Source of the DNA: Hymenobacter taeanensis
GTDB taxonomy: Bacteria > Bacteroidota > Bacteroidia > Cytophagales > Hymenobacteraceae
Assembly (NCBI RefSeq): GCF_013137895.1
Contig: NZ_CP053538.1
Location: 2,635,001-2,699,000 of the forward strand
Reading direction: 5' to 3'
DNA: 64,000 nt
The notes under the pieces were generated by a model. That model saw nothing but the letters and a program-made list of their open reading frames with translations, was not told the DNA's origin and ran no database searches. Shown here in pieces: positions 41,485 through 51,181 of this stretch; positions within the stretch are counted from its first letter, which is position 1, and each line of letters opens with the position of its first letter. The translations under genes and the position numbers were made by a program.

Positions 41485-43446
41485 CTAGGCATCGGTTTTC
41501 ACCAGTACTACCTGGGCCTTATCGGCTGCACTGATTTTGCGCCGAAACTCTCGGTAGGCTGGGTAGTCAGTGGGGGCAAAACGGGTGTGAGGCATCAGCA
41601 GGCGTCGTACGTAAAGCAGCGTGCCATCGGGGAGGGGCTGCAGCTGGCTGGAGTACGTTCCAAATGCGGTAGTTAGCTGTACCGGCGTGGGGAGGCTTTC
41701 GGGGCGAAAACCGGCGGGCACGTGAATGCGCACGGTATCGGTGTACGTGTAAGCGTTATCGAGCCAAATGGGCGTACGACGTTCACCTACGGCGGCGGGC
41801 AGCGCACTCCAGCGGCTCAGCAGATTGGGGGTGAGAAACGCCCGCTTGCCCGATACCGACGCCCAGCCTGGCAGGGTGAGGGCCAATGTTTCTGTTAGGG
41901 CTGGTACTGCCGCGTGTTGGTCGGCGGTGTAGGCCAGTTTGTTGATGCTGAAGCTGGAAAATGGCAAGTGTTCGGCAATGTACTTTTTCTGATCGGCGGC
42001 GTTGAGCGCGTTTGTGAGCTGAGCGTACATATCCTGCTCCAGGCCAGTGCGGCGCGTAGAAATGCTGGCCGTGGCGTTGCCCGTGGCATCCACGTACACA
42101 TCCGTCCGTCGCTCGCGCTGGTTGTCACTCGCGCCGTAGCGGGGGGTGCGCACCAGCTTACCACCTTGAGGCGTAATGAGCAGGGCATGGCGGTTACCCG
42201 TGAAGCTGCTCATGTACCCGAAAGGGTTAGTTTGGCTGGTGCATTCCAGCCACACCGTATCGGGTTTGGCGGCCTTCTGCAGGGGCACGCACAGCACCAC
42301 GTGGTTGAACTGCTGGCTCGGAAACTCTGTCCGGATATCAGGCGCATCGGCTCTTACCAGGGCGCAGTAGGAGGATAGGTTCGCGGCCTTTAACAAGGCC
42401 TGGCAATAGTTAGTCAGGGCCTTGCAGTCGCCGTAGCCATTGCTGGCCACGCTGCTGGCCGGGAACGTCTGCCAGCCACCAATGCCCAACTGTACTGAAA
42501 CGTAGCGCGTGTTGGCCTGCAGCCACTCATACACCTTCCGGATGCGGGCCCGCTCATCGGGCTCTTGCTGCACCAGAGCGGCAATTTTAGTGCGCACGGC
42601 CTCAGGTAGCTCATCGCGCCCCTGGTTCAGCTCGTAGTTCCACTGGCCCAGGGTTTGCCAGGAGGTAAGCATACCCGTGTGGCCCTGCACTTCAAAAGTA
42701 CTGGGAGCGGTGTATATCCTGGGAGTAATCTCGGTAATGGGCGGTCCGTCTACTTCTTCTTCTACGGCGGGCAGGCTATTCACTTGCCACTCATAGGCCT
42801 CTAGGCCACCAGGCTGGGTTGACTTACGCAGGGCTACGCCCGCGGGCAAGTCGCGCTCCTGGTAGCGCAAAGGCAGGTTACTGGGCGTCAGGACCCGGAA
42901 CGAGGCATGTTCTACTGAGACTTCTTCATCGTCTTGGGGGCGCCAAACGGGGTAAAACAGGGTGTTGGAAGAAGCAATTTCATACTCGAACTCCACTGTG
43001 TAGGGGTACACCGGCTGGCGCAGGTCGGCGGCGCGGCCCCGGCCGTCGTTGGCCAGACTGAAGCCATCAGAAAGAGCAATGTCTTTGATGTCGGCGGCAC
43101 GCAGGGAGCGTAGCAGCCGGCCCTCAGCATCATACACGGAGCCACGGAAGTAGCTAACGCTGTTCAGCTGGTCGTACACCACCAGCTCCCGGCCGTAGTT
43201 TGAGCCCGCCTCATCCAGGATAGTTACCGCGCGCCGCACGGTTTGCACCGTGCGGCCCACTGATTTCACCAGAAAGGTTTCGTCGGCCTCGCGGATTACA
43301 GCATGCGCGTTTTCGCGCAGCTCACCCGCCATAGCAGCCACCGCATATTTGGGGGCGGGCCCCGCCAGTAGGCCAGTTGGGAGAATAGCTGCCCCGACCA
43401 ACAGGCCTAGTAGGGTGCGGGTCCGGGGGGATAAAGTCACTTTCAC
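41485..43446 (-). CDS. DUF3857 and transglutaminase-like protein (Cys and His present)
   Basis: 653 residues with a signal peptide (LLGLLVGAAILPTGLLAGPA). An N-terminal DUF3857 beta domain (about 50-230: VRRAVTILDEAGSNYGRELV, FRGSVYDAEGRLLRSLRAAD) precedes a transglutaminase-like core: RKVYEWLQANTRYVSVQLGI, GYGDCKALTNYCQALLKAAN with Cys341, and FNHVVLCVP with His382. The third catalytic position, normally Asp in 'LDAT', is Glu401 in VWLECTSQ. Periplasmic proteins of this type are common in Bacteroidota and have no defined reaction. The start overlaps the stop of the next upstream DUF3857 gene by 4 nt. Confidence 0.9.
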   Translation of the reverse strand: MKVTLSPRTRTLLGLLVGAAILPTGLLAGPAPKYAVAAMAGELRENAHAVIREADETFLVKSVGRTVQTVRRAVTILDEAGSNYGRELVVYDQLNSVSYFRGSVYDAEGRLLRSLRAADIKDIALSDGFSLANDGRGRAADLRQPVYPYTVEFEYEIASSNTLFYPVWRPQDDEEVSVEHASFRVLTPSNLPLRYQERDLPAGVALRKSTQPGGLEAYEWQVNSLPAVEEEVDGPPITEITPRIYTAPSTFEVQGHTGMLTSWQTLGQWNYELNQGRDELPEAVRTKIAALVQQEPDERARIRKVYEWLQANTRYVSVQLGIGGWQTFPASSVASNGYGDCKALTNYCQALLKAANLSSYCALVRADAPDIRTEFPSQQFNHVVLCVPLQKAAKPDTVWLECTSQTNPFGYMSSFTGNRHALLITPQGGKLVRTPRYGASDNQRERRTDVYVDATGNATASISTRRTGLEQDMYAQLTNALNAADQKKYIAEHLPFSSFSINKLAYTADQHAAVPALTETLALTLPGWASVSGKRAFLTPNLLSRWSALPAAVGERRTPIWLDNAYTYTDTVRIHVPAGFRPESLPTPVQLTTAFGTYSSQLQPLPDGTLLYVRRLLMPHTRFAPTDYPAYREFRRKISAADKAQVVLVKTDA

Positions 43447-45500
43447 GATTTTTTCTTCAGAACGATTTGCTCCATTTGCTTGGCTACCACCAGGCGGTAG
43501 AACTCACGCAAGGAGCTGTATTCTTCGGCGCTGTAGATTGGGCGGCTCAGGTTCAGGCGGCTCGTGATTTGCAGCACGCCCAAGCTTGGCTGCGCCTGGA
43601 ATATGAAGCGGCCCCCGTTGTCAGGAAGTGCCAGGGAAGTGGGTTTCGGTAATTCCTCCACCTCATATCCTGACGGGAGATTGACGGTCAAGAGCAAGGT
43701 TTCATCAAGCGGGAAGCCAAAATCAACCGGGAACAAGCGGCTCTCGTGCACAAAGGGGTTGCGGGTGTTGCCAAAGTGCTGCAAGGGGCGCAGATAAAGC
43801 GTACCCGCCGGAGCCTCGCCCCCGGCTACGGTCATTTCATAGTCGAGCGTTAGAGGCTTCTCCAGCGCGTCGCGCTGCAGAAACTGAAATTTATCAATGC
43901 TCCAGCCCTCACGGCCTTTCAGCAACTCTTCCACAAACTTCTTTTCGCCTTTGTCGCGTAGTTTGTCGCGCTGCATCAGGCCGGCGTAACCACCATGCTC
44001 AGCGTGCACTTTGCCACTGTAGCCACCTTTCTCATCCAGGGTAAGCTGTATCTGCTGGTACTCCGTCAGGCGGTGCTGGGGGGCCAGGCTAATCCAGCGC
44101 GAGGCCGAGGCGGTGGGCATAATCAAGCGGCCTACACTGTTGAGGCAGCGTGTGGGCAGCATCCCCACTGGCAGGAGCTCATCGGTAGCATCGGCTAGTA
44201 CTTCCTGGCCATCAGGCAGGGCTATGTGGGCCACTACGTAGTTGAAGCGGGAGAGCAGCGGCATGATTTCGGGGTCAACGTAGCCATGGTCGCGGGTGCT
44301 GAGCAGTACAGGGTTGGCCTGGAAGCCCGCCTCACGCAGGGCCGCAATCAGCAACAGGTTGATATCGGCGGAGCTGCCCCGGTGCTGGTCGTAGGCTTTG
44401 CGCAACGGGCCTGAGCTATACATCCAGTTCTGGCCATCGTGCTTTACGGCCTTGCGCACCAAGCTATGAATGGCGGCTACCTGCGCGGCCGGGGTGGGCT
44501 CCTTGGCCATTAGGGCCGTAAGCTGGTCTTTCAGAAAGCTGCAGCGCTTCAGCTGCACCCCAAAATTCTCGTTGTCAATCAGCTCCTCATTGATCTTGTG
44601 CCAGGTGTTGGCCACCGCCCGATACGGCTGGTTTTCCCACTGCATGCCGGCCAGCTCAAAGTCAATGCGTGAGATATAGTCCTTTGATGAGGTCATGAAG
44701 GGCTCATCACGGAAGGCAGGTACATTCTTCATGGCCCAGCGGTGTTCCTTTACCTCCACCGGTATGGTGGTGCTGGAGCCCGAAACCCGTTGGGTGTTAA
44801 AACCACTCCCAACAAAGCCGCCGCCCTCTTGCACGGTAACCTGCATAGTGCCCGTAGTATGCTCCGAAACATCTACGTTGGCGTAGCCCTGCATCAGCAT
44901 TTTGTAGTCGTAATACTTCGGAATGCTGGCGCGGTACTCGCTCCAGCGTACCGGAATATCATCCTGAAACTGCCAGTCCTGGAAATTAAAGGTGAAATCG
45001 GAGCTGACGGTGTAGGCGTATTCTATCACTGAGTTTTCGCGCACGTTGGGCAGCGTAAACTTGCGAACAGTAACGTTGGGGCTGGCCTCTTCCCGAAACA
45101 TGGCCTCCGATTCCAGCTTCTCCTTTACCAGCTGCCCGTTCACCATGTTGTAAGTAAAGCCCCGGAGTTTGGTGAGCTTTTCCTCGCTGGCGTTTTTGTG
45201 GTACAAAGGTACCTTAACCGTGGCCCGCTCGTAGCCCGATTTCTTGAGGATTTTGATGCGGGTTACGCGTTCAAACACGATGTGAAAATCGTCGTCGTAG
45301 TACGCAAAGCGAGACACCCCATAGTCGCAGAGCACTACTGCCTCCGCAGTGCTGTCAGCAACGAAATTTTTCGGGTTGAAATCCTCGAGGTTTGGTTTCC
45401 CGAATTTGATAGGCTCGGGAGCTTGGGCCAGGGTGGGCACGGCGGCACCACCACCTAGTACAGCTAGCAAAGCCAGCCGGCGCAGTATAGGTAGAATCAT
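43443..45500 (-). CDS. DUF3857 and transglutaminase-like protein (Cys and His lost)
   Basis: 685 residues, signal peptide (LALLAVLGGGAAVPTLAQA). DUF3857 domain (FHIVFERVTRIKILKKSGYE, LRGFTYNMVNGQLVKEKLES, ENSVIEYAYTVSSDF) then a transglutaminase-like region. Aligned with the paralog downstream, its nucleophile Cys is Ser377 in RGSSADINLLL and its catalytic His is Tyr421 in FNYVVAHIAL. Asp437 in LADATDEL is kept. Hence it is unlikely to be a Cys protease or transglutaminase and may bind peptides or sugars. It shares layout with the third paralog. The 3' end overlaps the next gene by 4 nt. Confidence 0.9.
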   Translation of the reverse strand: MILPILRRLALLAVLGGGAAVPTLAQAPEPIKFGKPNLEDFNPKNFVADSTAEAVVLCDYGVSRFAYYDDDFHIVFERVTRIKILKKSGYERATVKVPLYHKNASEEKLTKLRGFTYNMVNGQLVKEKLESEAMFREEASPNVTVRKFTLPNVRENSVIEYAYTVSSDFTFNFQDWQFQDDIPVRWSEYRASIPKYYDYKMLMQGYANVDVSEHTTGTMQVTVQEGGGFVGSGFNTQRVSGSSTTIPVEVKEHRWAMKNVPAFRDEPFMTSSKDYISRIDFELAGMQWENQPYRAVANTWHKINEELIDNENFGVQLKRCSFLKDQLTALMAKEPTPAAQVAAIHSLVRKAVKHDGQNWMYSSGPLRKAYDQHRGSSADINLLLIAALREAGFQANPVLLSTRDHGYVDPEIMPLLSRFNYVVAHIALPDGQEVLADATDELLPVGMLPTRCLNSVGRLIMPTASASRWISLAPQHRLTEYQQIQLTLDEKGGYSGKVHAEHGGYAGLMQRDKLRDKGEKKFVEELLKGREGWSIDKFQFLQRDALEKPLTLDYEMTVAGGEAPAGTLYLRPLQHFGNTRNPFVHESRLFPVDFGFPLDETLLLTVNLPSGYEVEELPKPTSLALPDNGGRFIFQAQPSLGVLQITSRLNLSRPIYSAEEYSSLREFYRLVVAKQMEQIVLKKKS

Positions 45501-45727
45501 ATAAATTAGGTTAGGAAGGCAATTTCGGCACGCTGATCCGAGCTAGTAGCTGGAGTAGACGATAAGTAGAATAACGTAGTGCAAAAGCACTGGTACTGAT
45601 ACAGGCCATAAAGGTGGGAAATATATGGCTGTATTTACGCCTCAGATGAAGAAATAGTGAAGCCCCTGCTGTAAAATTAAGTGTCTTGGTTTAATCCTAA
45701 ATCCGGTGGCTGGCTTTTTTCGTTTTT

Positions 45728-45860
45728 GAATTGCGGTAGCCTTAGTAGCACATGTAGGTATATGGGCAGCGGGTGGTTGACCGCATCCGGCAGAATTGCG
45801 GTAGCCCTAGCAGTACATGTAGGCCTGCATTGGTCATCAGGCAGTGCAGGCCTACATGTA
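45728..45860. repeat. Direct and inverted repeats between two DUF3857 genes
   Basis: Direct copies of a 33-bp unit starting GAATTGCGGTAGCC lie at 45728-45760 and 45793-45825. The second copy ends in TACATGTAGGCCTGCA (45814-45829), which has a perfect 16-bp reverse complement at 45845-45860. The gap is 45501-45907 (407 bp); nothing else is recognisable in it, and no gene is visible. Confidence 0.7.
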
Positions 45861-45907
45861 TCAGAAGTATGGGCTGCTCGAAACGGGCACTAAACTGCTG
45901 GATACCC

Positions 45908-47935
45908 CTATTTCCGGCGTACTACCAACATCTCGGCGCACTTGGCGGTAGCTTGCTGATGCAGCGCGCGTAGAGCGGCGTATTCGCTGGGAGTGTACTC
46001 ATCCTTCATCAGCTGCAAGCGGGTAACAAGCTGCACCGTTTCGGGGGCCGACTGCGACACCTGGTAGAGGAAGCGGCCACCATTATCAGGTAAGTTCAGG
46101 GCTATTGAGGTGGGCATCTCCTGCACTGAGTAGCCGGCGGGCAGCGTGAGGGTAACCAGGGAGGTGTACTCGTGGGGCATCCCAAAATTGACGGGGTAGC
46201 GCCGGTCATCTGACTTAAACGGGTTAGAAACTGCCCCCAACGATTTCAGCAGCGGGATATAGAGCAGCTCAGGCTGGCTTTCAGGGCCCGCAAAATTCAG
46301 CTCCATTTCTACGGCCAGCGGCTTATGCACGGAGTCGGGGTTGATGAGGTGCAGCTTAGAGGGCTGCCACTCTGCCCACCGGTGGCCTAGCGAGGCCAAG
46401 TACTCACTGGGTGAGCTCTGCCTGATTTGGCGGCGGGCCTGCAGCCCGGCGTAACCGGCGTACTCCAGCTTGGTATTGCCCTGCAGGTCACCCTGGGGCG
46501 TGAGGCGCAGGCGGGTTGTCCAGAGCTCAGTATACGAGGTAGCTGACTTAAGTGACACCCAGCGGCCAGCGGCATTTGCCAGGCACCCCTGCCCATTGAG
46601 GCAGCGTTCTGGCAGCACCCCAAACGGCAGGCTGGGCTCGGTGGCATCCAGCAGCACCTCGGTGTTGTTGGGCAGGGCTACGTGGGCGGCCACGTAGTTA
46701 AACTGCGTGATAACGGGCAAATCGGTTTGCACCATGCCGTGGCTGCGGGTGCTGATGAGCAGGGGCGTGGCCTCCAGGCCTGCGGCCTGCAGCGTTTGCA
46801 CCAGCAACAGGTTCACATCGGCGGCGTTGCCGGCGTGACGCTCAAAGCTCCGGCGTAGCGGCTGCGACACAAATACGGCGGGCTGGTCATTGTACTTAAT
46901 GCTGCGCTGCACAAGCGCTAACACCGCCGCTGCCCGGGCCTTCTGGTCGGGGTAACGCGCTTTCAACACCTGGGCTTCGGCCGCTAACGGGGCTGCGCCC
47001 GAAATGGCGTTGCCAAACTCATCATCCTGCTGCAGAATTTTCCAGAGAGCAGCCCACTTGCCAGTTACATCGTGGTAATCATTGCCCGAGAAGTTGGTGC
47101 CGGCCAGCTCAAAGTGCACGCTCCGCAGATAATCGTGGTCGGTGGTCATGAACGGCTCCTCCCGGAAAGCCGGCGCATCTTTCAGTACCCAGCGTAGCTG
47201 CAGGGCCAGCCCCGAAATTTGGGAAGTTACGCCTGGCGCCAGCCCTTCAGAGGCGGAGGTGTAGCTGGTAGAGTAGGGCACCGTTAAGGACTCCTGCACG
47301 GCAAAAGGCAAGTAGCCGCGGGTAATGGTTTTATAGGAGTAGAACTGCGGAATGTTAGCCCTGTATTCGCTCCAACGCACCGGAATATCGTGCTCAAACT
47401 GCCAGTCCTGCAGATTGAAAATGAAATCGGAGGTAACGCTATAGGTAAACTCCACAATGGAACCCTCGCGCACCTCGGGCATGGTGAAGGAGAATTGCAC
47501 GTGGTTTTTATCGAGCTTCTCCTTGGCTACCTGCGGATCGGCTACCAGCTTGGTTTGCGTTACGCGGCCATCGGTTAAGTTGTAAGTGAGGCCTTTAAGC
47601 GAGGTGATACGCTCCTGTTTGCCGTCGCGGGTATAGAGCGGGATGCGCACCGTAGCGTACTCGTAGCCGGCTTTTTGGTGAATGCGCAGGCGGGCCGTGC
47701 GCTCAAACACCACCTTAAAGTCGCCATTCCCGCCTACTATTTTGCTGATGCCATAGTCGCAGAGATATTCGGCGGGGGCAGCGGTGCTGTCGGTGGTAGC
47801 TGGCCGGGAGTCAAAATCGGTCTTGGTAACCGTGCCAAACTTGATAGGCGGAGCAGCGGCTTTTTGCGCCAACACGCGGCCGCTCAATAGCATGCAGAGG
47901 CCTACGAGCCCCAAACGGGTAACTTTTGCTAGCAT
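45908..47935 (-). CDS. DUF3857 and transglutaminase-like protein (Cys and His lost)
   Basis: 675 residues. The start at 47935 gives a clean signal peptide (LVGLCMLLSGRVLAQ). DUF3857 domain (FKVVFERTARLRIHQKAGYE, LKGLTYNLTDGRVTQTKLVA, EGSIVEFTYSVTSDFIFN) then the transglutaminase-like core. The Cys position is Ala371 (HAGNAADVNLLL) and the His is Tyr414 (FNYVAAHVAL), with Asp430 kept. It is closest to the 43443-45500 protein (shared NLQDWQFEHDIPVRWSEYRA-like block), so the two arose by duplication. It is separated from it by a repeat-filled gap, so it may have its own transcript. Confidence 0.9.
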   Translation of the reverse strand: MLAKVTRLGLVGLCMLLSGRVLAQKAAAPPIKFGTVTKTDFDSRPATTDSTAAPAEYLCDYGISKIVGGNGDFKVVFERTARLRIHQKAGYEYATVRIPLYTRDGKQERITSLKGLTYNLTDGRVTQTKLVADPQVAKEKLDKNHVQFSFTMPEVREGSIVEFTYSVTSDFIFNLQDWQFEHDIPVRWSEYRANIPQFYSYKTITRGYLPFAVQESLTVPYSTSYTSASEGLAPGVTSQISGLALQLRWVLKDAPAFREEPFMTTDHDYLRSVHFELAGTNFSGNDYHDVTGKWAALWKILQQDDEFGNAISGAAPLAAEAQVLKARYPDQKARAAAVLALVQRSIKYNDQPAVFVSQPLRRSFERHAGNAADVNLLLVQTLQAAGLEATPLLISTRSHGMVQTDLPVITQFNYVAAHVALPNNTEVLLDATEPSLPFGVLPERCLNGQGCLANAAGRWVSLKSATSYTELWTTRLRLTPQGDLQGNTKLEYAGYAGLQARRQIRQSSPSEYLASLGHRWAEWQPSKLHLINPDSVHKPLAVEMELNFAGPESQPELLYIPLLKSLGAVSNPFKSDDRRYPVNFGMPHEYTSLVTLTLPAGYSVQEMPTSIALNLPDNGGRFLYQVSQSAPETVQLVTRLQLMKDEYTPSEYAALRALHQQATAKCAEMLVVRRK

Positions 47936-48041
47936 GAAGATAAAATAGGATGAAACACCAGGCCCCTTCCCCAAGGAAGGGGCCGCAGTATAGAGCTGGC
48001 TAAAGTTGCACGTAATTCAGCACAGGGCCAAATAGGATGAG

Positions 48042-49223
48042 CTAGGCCACTACCGGCTTTTCGCGCACGGCTACTAACAGGTAGGCCAGGGCCAGCAGCA
48101 CGCAGCTGGCACTCAGGGCATGCACGTAAGGCAGGCGCTCTGAGAGATTGGTGTAAATCCAACCGGCTAGCAGGGCCCCCAGACCTATGCCAGCTTCCAG
48201 GGCAATGTACATGGTTGCCACGGCCCGGCCCCGCCGCTCAGGGTGGCTCAGGTCAATCGTCCAGGCGTAGAGGGTGGGGGAGTTGAGGCCAGTAGCAAGC
48301 CCAAACAGCACGGCCGCGGTCAGGAACAGCAAGGGCGTAGTAGCAAACGACAACAGGCCCAGCGCCACCACCAGCAGCCCCGAGGACCAGCGCAGTACCG
48401 GCACGCGGCCATACGTGTCAGAAGTACGACCCGCTATGAGGCGCACTACCAGCGAGGCCACCGTGAAGCAGGTGAAAAACAACCCCTTGTTTTCAATGCC
48501 CAGCAGCCGGCTTTGGTCGGGAATAACGGTGAGCACGGCCCCATACGGGAAGAGACACAGCAGCGTAACAAGGGCCGGGGCCAGCACGCGGGGCTCCAGC
48601 ACTTCGCTCCAATCCAGCTTCAGCAAGCTCCAGCTGAATTTCTCGCGCTGGGCCTGGGGCAAGGTTTCCGTCATGGTGCCCTGCACAACTAAGCTCAGTA
48701 GGGCCATACCCGAAGAAGCATAAAACATGGTATTGAGCGAGAAGTGCTGAGCCAGCAGGCCCCCAATGGCGGGGCCGGCCGCCATACCCAAAGAACCCGC
48801 CACACCTAGCAGGCCCATGGCCTCACCACGGCGCTCATACGGGATAATATCAGCAATAAAAGCAGCGGTGCCGGTAGGTTTGAAGCCCGTACTGAAGCCG
48901 TGCAGCAGGCGCAGCAGCAGGAACCCGGTAACGGTAGTGGCCCAGGGATAAAAAAAACCGCAGATAAAACACACCAGGGAGCCAAATACCATCACCGGAA
49001 TGCGGCCCACGGTGTCGGCGAGCTTGCCGCTGAAGGGGCGCGAAAGACCGGCTGTGAGGGTAAAGAGGGCAATAATAAACCCTTTGTAGTCGGCGCCGCC
49101 CAGGCGGGTGAGGTGGTCGGGTAGTTCTGGCAGGAGCATGTTGAAGCTCATGAAGAACAAAAACGACGACAAGCACATCAGCCAGAAGCCGATGGTATAC
49201 GTAGAAGAACGAAAAGAGGGCAT
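48042..49223 (-). CDS. MFS transporter
   Basis: 393 residues with 12 hydrophobic segments in two six-helix halves. Family signatures are the loop 2-3 motif GLSRPFSGKLADTVGRIPVMVFG (GxLaDrxGRrpvl), GAAFIADIIPYERRGEAMGL and PERRGRAVATMYIALEAGIGLGALL in the second half, with RLIAGRTSDTYGRVPVLRWS as the second copy of the loop motif. It is of the drug/metabolite exporter type; substrate unknown. Stop TAG lies in CTAGGCCAC. A -7 element sits about 24 bp upstream of the ATG. Confidence 0.9.
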   Translation of the reverse strand: MPSFRSSTYTIGFWLMCLSSFLFFMSFNMLLPELPDHLTRLGGADYKGFIIALFTLTAGLSRPFSGKLADTVGRIPVMVFGSLVCFICGFFYPWATTVTGFLLLRLLHGFSTGFKPTGTAAFIADIIPYERRGEAMGLLGVAGSLGMAAGPAIGGLLAQHFSLNTMFYASSGMALLSLVVQGTMTETLPQAQREKFSWSLLKLDWSEVLEPRVLAPALVTLLCLFPYGAVLTVIPDQSRLLGIENKGLFFTCFTVASLVVRLIAGRTSDTYGRVPVLRWSSGLLVVALGLLSFATTPLLFLTAAVLFGLATGLNSPTLYAWTIDLSHPERRGRAVATMYIALEAGIGLGALLAGWIYTNLSERLPYVHALSASCVLLALAYLLVAVREKPVVA

Positions 49224-49246
49224 GAGCTACGCGGGCAATTAGACTG

Positions 49247-49254
49247 CAAAGGTA
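49247..49254 (-). promoter_or_regulatory. Promoter -7 element of the MFS gene
   Basis: TACCTTTG on the minus strand fits TAnnTTTG; predicted leader 15-20 nt. Confidence 0.5.
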
Positions 49255-49400
49255 GGGCCCTGGCCCGGAAGCCACAGAAAACTCCCGTTGCGGGTAGCCT
49301 TATGCCAACCGAACCCCCAAATTTTATAAGCCTGAATTCAAACAGCCTACTGGCCTAGCTGGTAGTTTAGGCAAGTTTTCCATCCTTCATTTCCGATACC

Positions 49401-51083
49401 ATGAGTCAAGAACCAGAAAACCACACCGGATCCAATGGCCATGCCGCCAATGGCAATGGTACAGGTACGGCCGTAACCGGCGCCGGAACCTCTGAGGATA
49501 CGCGTACCGCCGCTGGTGAAAATGCCCAGACGCTGACCACCCGCCAGGGTCACCCACTCACCAATAACCAGAACACCCGCACCGTGGGCAACCGTGGGCC
49601 GGCTACCCTTGAGAACTATCAGTTCATTGAGAAAATCAGCCATTTTGATCGGGAGCGGGTACCAGAACGGGTAGTACACGCCCGTGGAGCCGGCGCCCAC
49701 GGCGTATTTGAGGCCTACGGCAAGGTAGGCGATGAGCCAATTGAGAAGTACACCCGCGCCAAGCTGTTTAACACCGCGGGCAAGCAAACGCCGGTATTCG
49801 TGCGCTTCAGCACGGTAGGCCACGGCGGCCACTCGCCAGAAACCCTGCGCGACCCCCGCGGCTTTGCCGTGAAATTCTACACCGAAGACGGCAACTGGGA
49901 CCTGGTAGGCAACAACCTGAAGGTGTTCTTTATCCGGGATGCCATGAAGTTCCCAGACCTGATTCACTCGCAGAAGCCCGACCCGGTGCACAACCGCCAG
50001 ACCGGCGAGCGAATCTTCGACTTTATCTCGAACACGCCGGAAGCCATGCACATGGTGTCGTTCCTGTTCTCGCCCTGGGGCATTCCGGCTAACTATCGCC
50101 AGATGCAGGGCTCGGGCGTAAACACGTATAAGTGGGTGAACAAGGACGGTGAAGCCGTGCTGGTGAAATACCACTGGGAACCCCAGCAAGGCATCAAAAA
50201 CCTAACGGCGGCTGAAGCAGAAGCCATCCAGGCCAAAAACTTTAACCACGCCACCCAAGACCTGTACGAGAACATCAAGAAGGGCAACTTCCCGAAGTGG
50301 GAGCTGCGCGTGCAGATTATGAGCGACGACGAGCATCCGGAGCTGGACTTCGACCCGCTTGACGACACCAAAATCTGGCCCGAAGACCAGTTTCCGCACT
50401 TGCCCGTGGGCATGATGACCCTGAACAAAAACCCCGAGAACTACTTCGCTGAGGTGGAGCAGTCGGCGTTTGGTACGGGCGTGCTGGTAGATGGCCTCGA
50501 TTTCTCCGACGACAAGATGTTGCAGGGGCGTACGTTCTCGTACTCCGATACGCAGCGTTACCGGGTAGGCACCAACTATTTGCAGCTGCCCATCAACGCG
50601 CCCAAAAAGCACGTGGCTACCAACCAGCGCGACGGCCAGATGGCCTACCACGTTGACTCGGCGCCCGGCCAGAACCTGCACGTGAACTACGAGCCCAGCA
50701 GCCTCAACGGCCTGAAGGAAGCTCCTCGCTCGGCCCCCGACCACATGCCCGAGTACAAGGGCCGCCTGATACGGCAGACCATTGACCGCGAAAACAACTT
50801 CAAGCAAGCCGGTGAGCGGTACCGTTTGCACGAAGACTGGGAGCGTGACGACCTCATCAGCAACATGGTAGGTGCCCTCGCCGATGCCGACCGTAAGGTG
50901 AGCGATAAAATGGTAGAGCTGTGCACCAACTGCGACCCTGATTGGGGCCGCCGCCTGGAAGAAGGCCTGAAAGCTGCCCGCGCCGGCAAAACAGCTGAAG
51001 GTGGCAACCAGTACAACGAAAGCAAAACCTCTGAGGCAGCCGCCGAAGCCGAGGCCATTGCTCACGACGCAAAGCCGTACTAG
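49401..51083 (+). CDS. Catalase (heme, monofunctional)
   Basis: Converts hydrogen peroxide to water and oxygen. The 560 residues start with a 60-residue low-complexity extension ([20 protein letters not shown]) and then a catalase core: [20 protein letters not shown] with distal His93, [20 protein letters not shown] with the distal Asn, and [20 protein letters not shown] with the proximal Tyr. A C-terminal tail of about 40 residues is Ala/Glu-rich. No signal peptide is seen, so it is cytoplasmic. Length and order suit a small-subunit-type catalase with an extra tail. Followed by a perfect 50-bp palindrome. Confidence 0.95.
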   Translation: MSQEPENHTGSNGHAANGNGTGTAVTGAGTSEDTRTAAGENAQTLTTRQGHPLTNNQNTRTVGNRGPATLENYQFIEKISHFDRERVPERVVHARGAGAHGVFEAYGKVGDEPIEKYTRAKLFNTAGKQTPVFVRFSTVGHGGHSPETLRDPRGFAVKFYTEDGNWDLVGNNLKVFFIRDAMKFPDLIHSQKPDPVHNRQTGERIFDFISNTPEAMHMVSFLFSPWGIPANYRQMQGSGVNTYKWVNKDGEAVLVKYHWEPQQGIKNLTAAEAEAIQAKNFNHATQDLYENIKKGNFPKWELRVQIMSDDEHPELDFDPLDDTKIWPEDQFPHLPVGMMTLNKNPENYFAEVEQSAFGTGVLVDGLDFSDDKMLQGRTFSYSDTQRYRVGTNYLQLPINAPKKHVATNQRDGQMAYHVDSAPGQNLHVNYEPSSLNGLKEAPRSAPDHMPEYKGRLIRQTIDRENNFKQAGERYRLHEDWERDDLISNMVGALADADRKVSDKMVELCTNCDPDWGRRLEEGLKAARAGKTAEGGNQYNESKTSEAAAEAEAIAHDAKPY

Positions 51084-51100
51084 TCCTCACAAGAGTAAAA

Positions 51101-51150
51101 CAACAAGTAAAAAGGGTTCCTGCCGCGGCAGGAACCCTTTTTACTTGTTG
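51101..51150. terminator. Perfect 50-bp palindrome after the catalase gene
   Basis: 51101-51150 is a perfect palindrome (24-bp arms plus central GC). It reads CAACAAGTAAAAAGGGTTCC at the left and mirrors it at the right. It lies between two convergent genes, so it probably terminates both. It would also form a cruciform. Confidence 0.8.
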
Positions 51151-51181
51151 ACTGGTAAGGGTTGACTGCGGAGAGGCTATT

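Noticed and set aside
41485..47935. A degraded or pseudogenised gene cluster
   Set aside because: All three frames are full length with signal peptides; only catalytic positions differ, so pseudoenzyme is a better description.
49347..51065. Long open frames opposite the catalase gene
   Set aside because: The catalase reading frame has all active-site motifs; these antisense frames have none and reflect codon bias.
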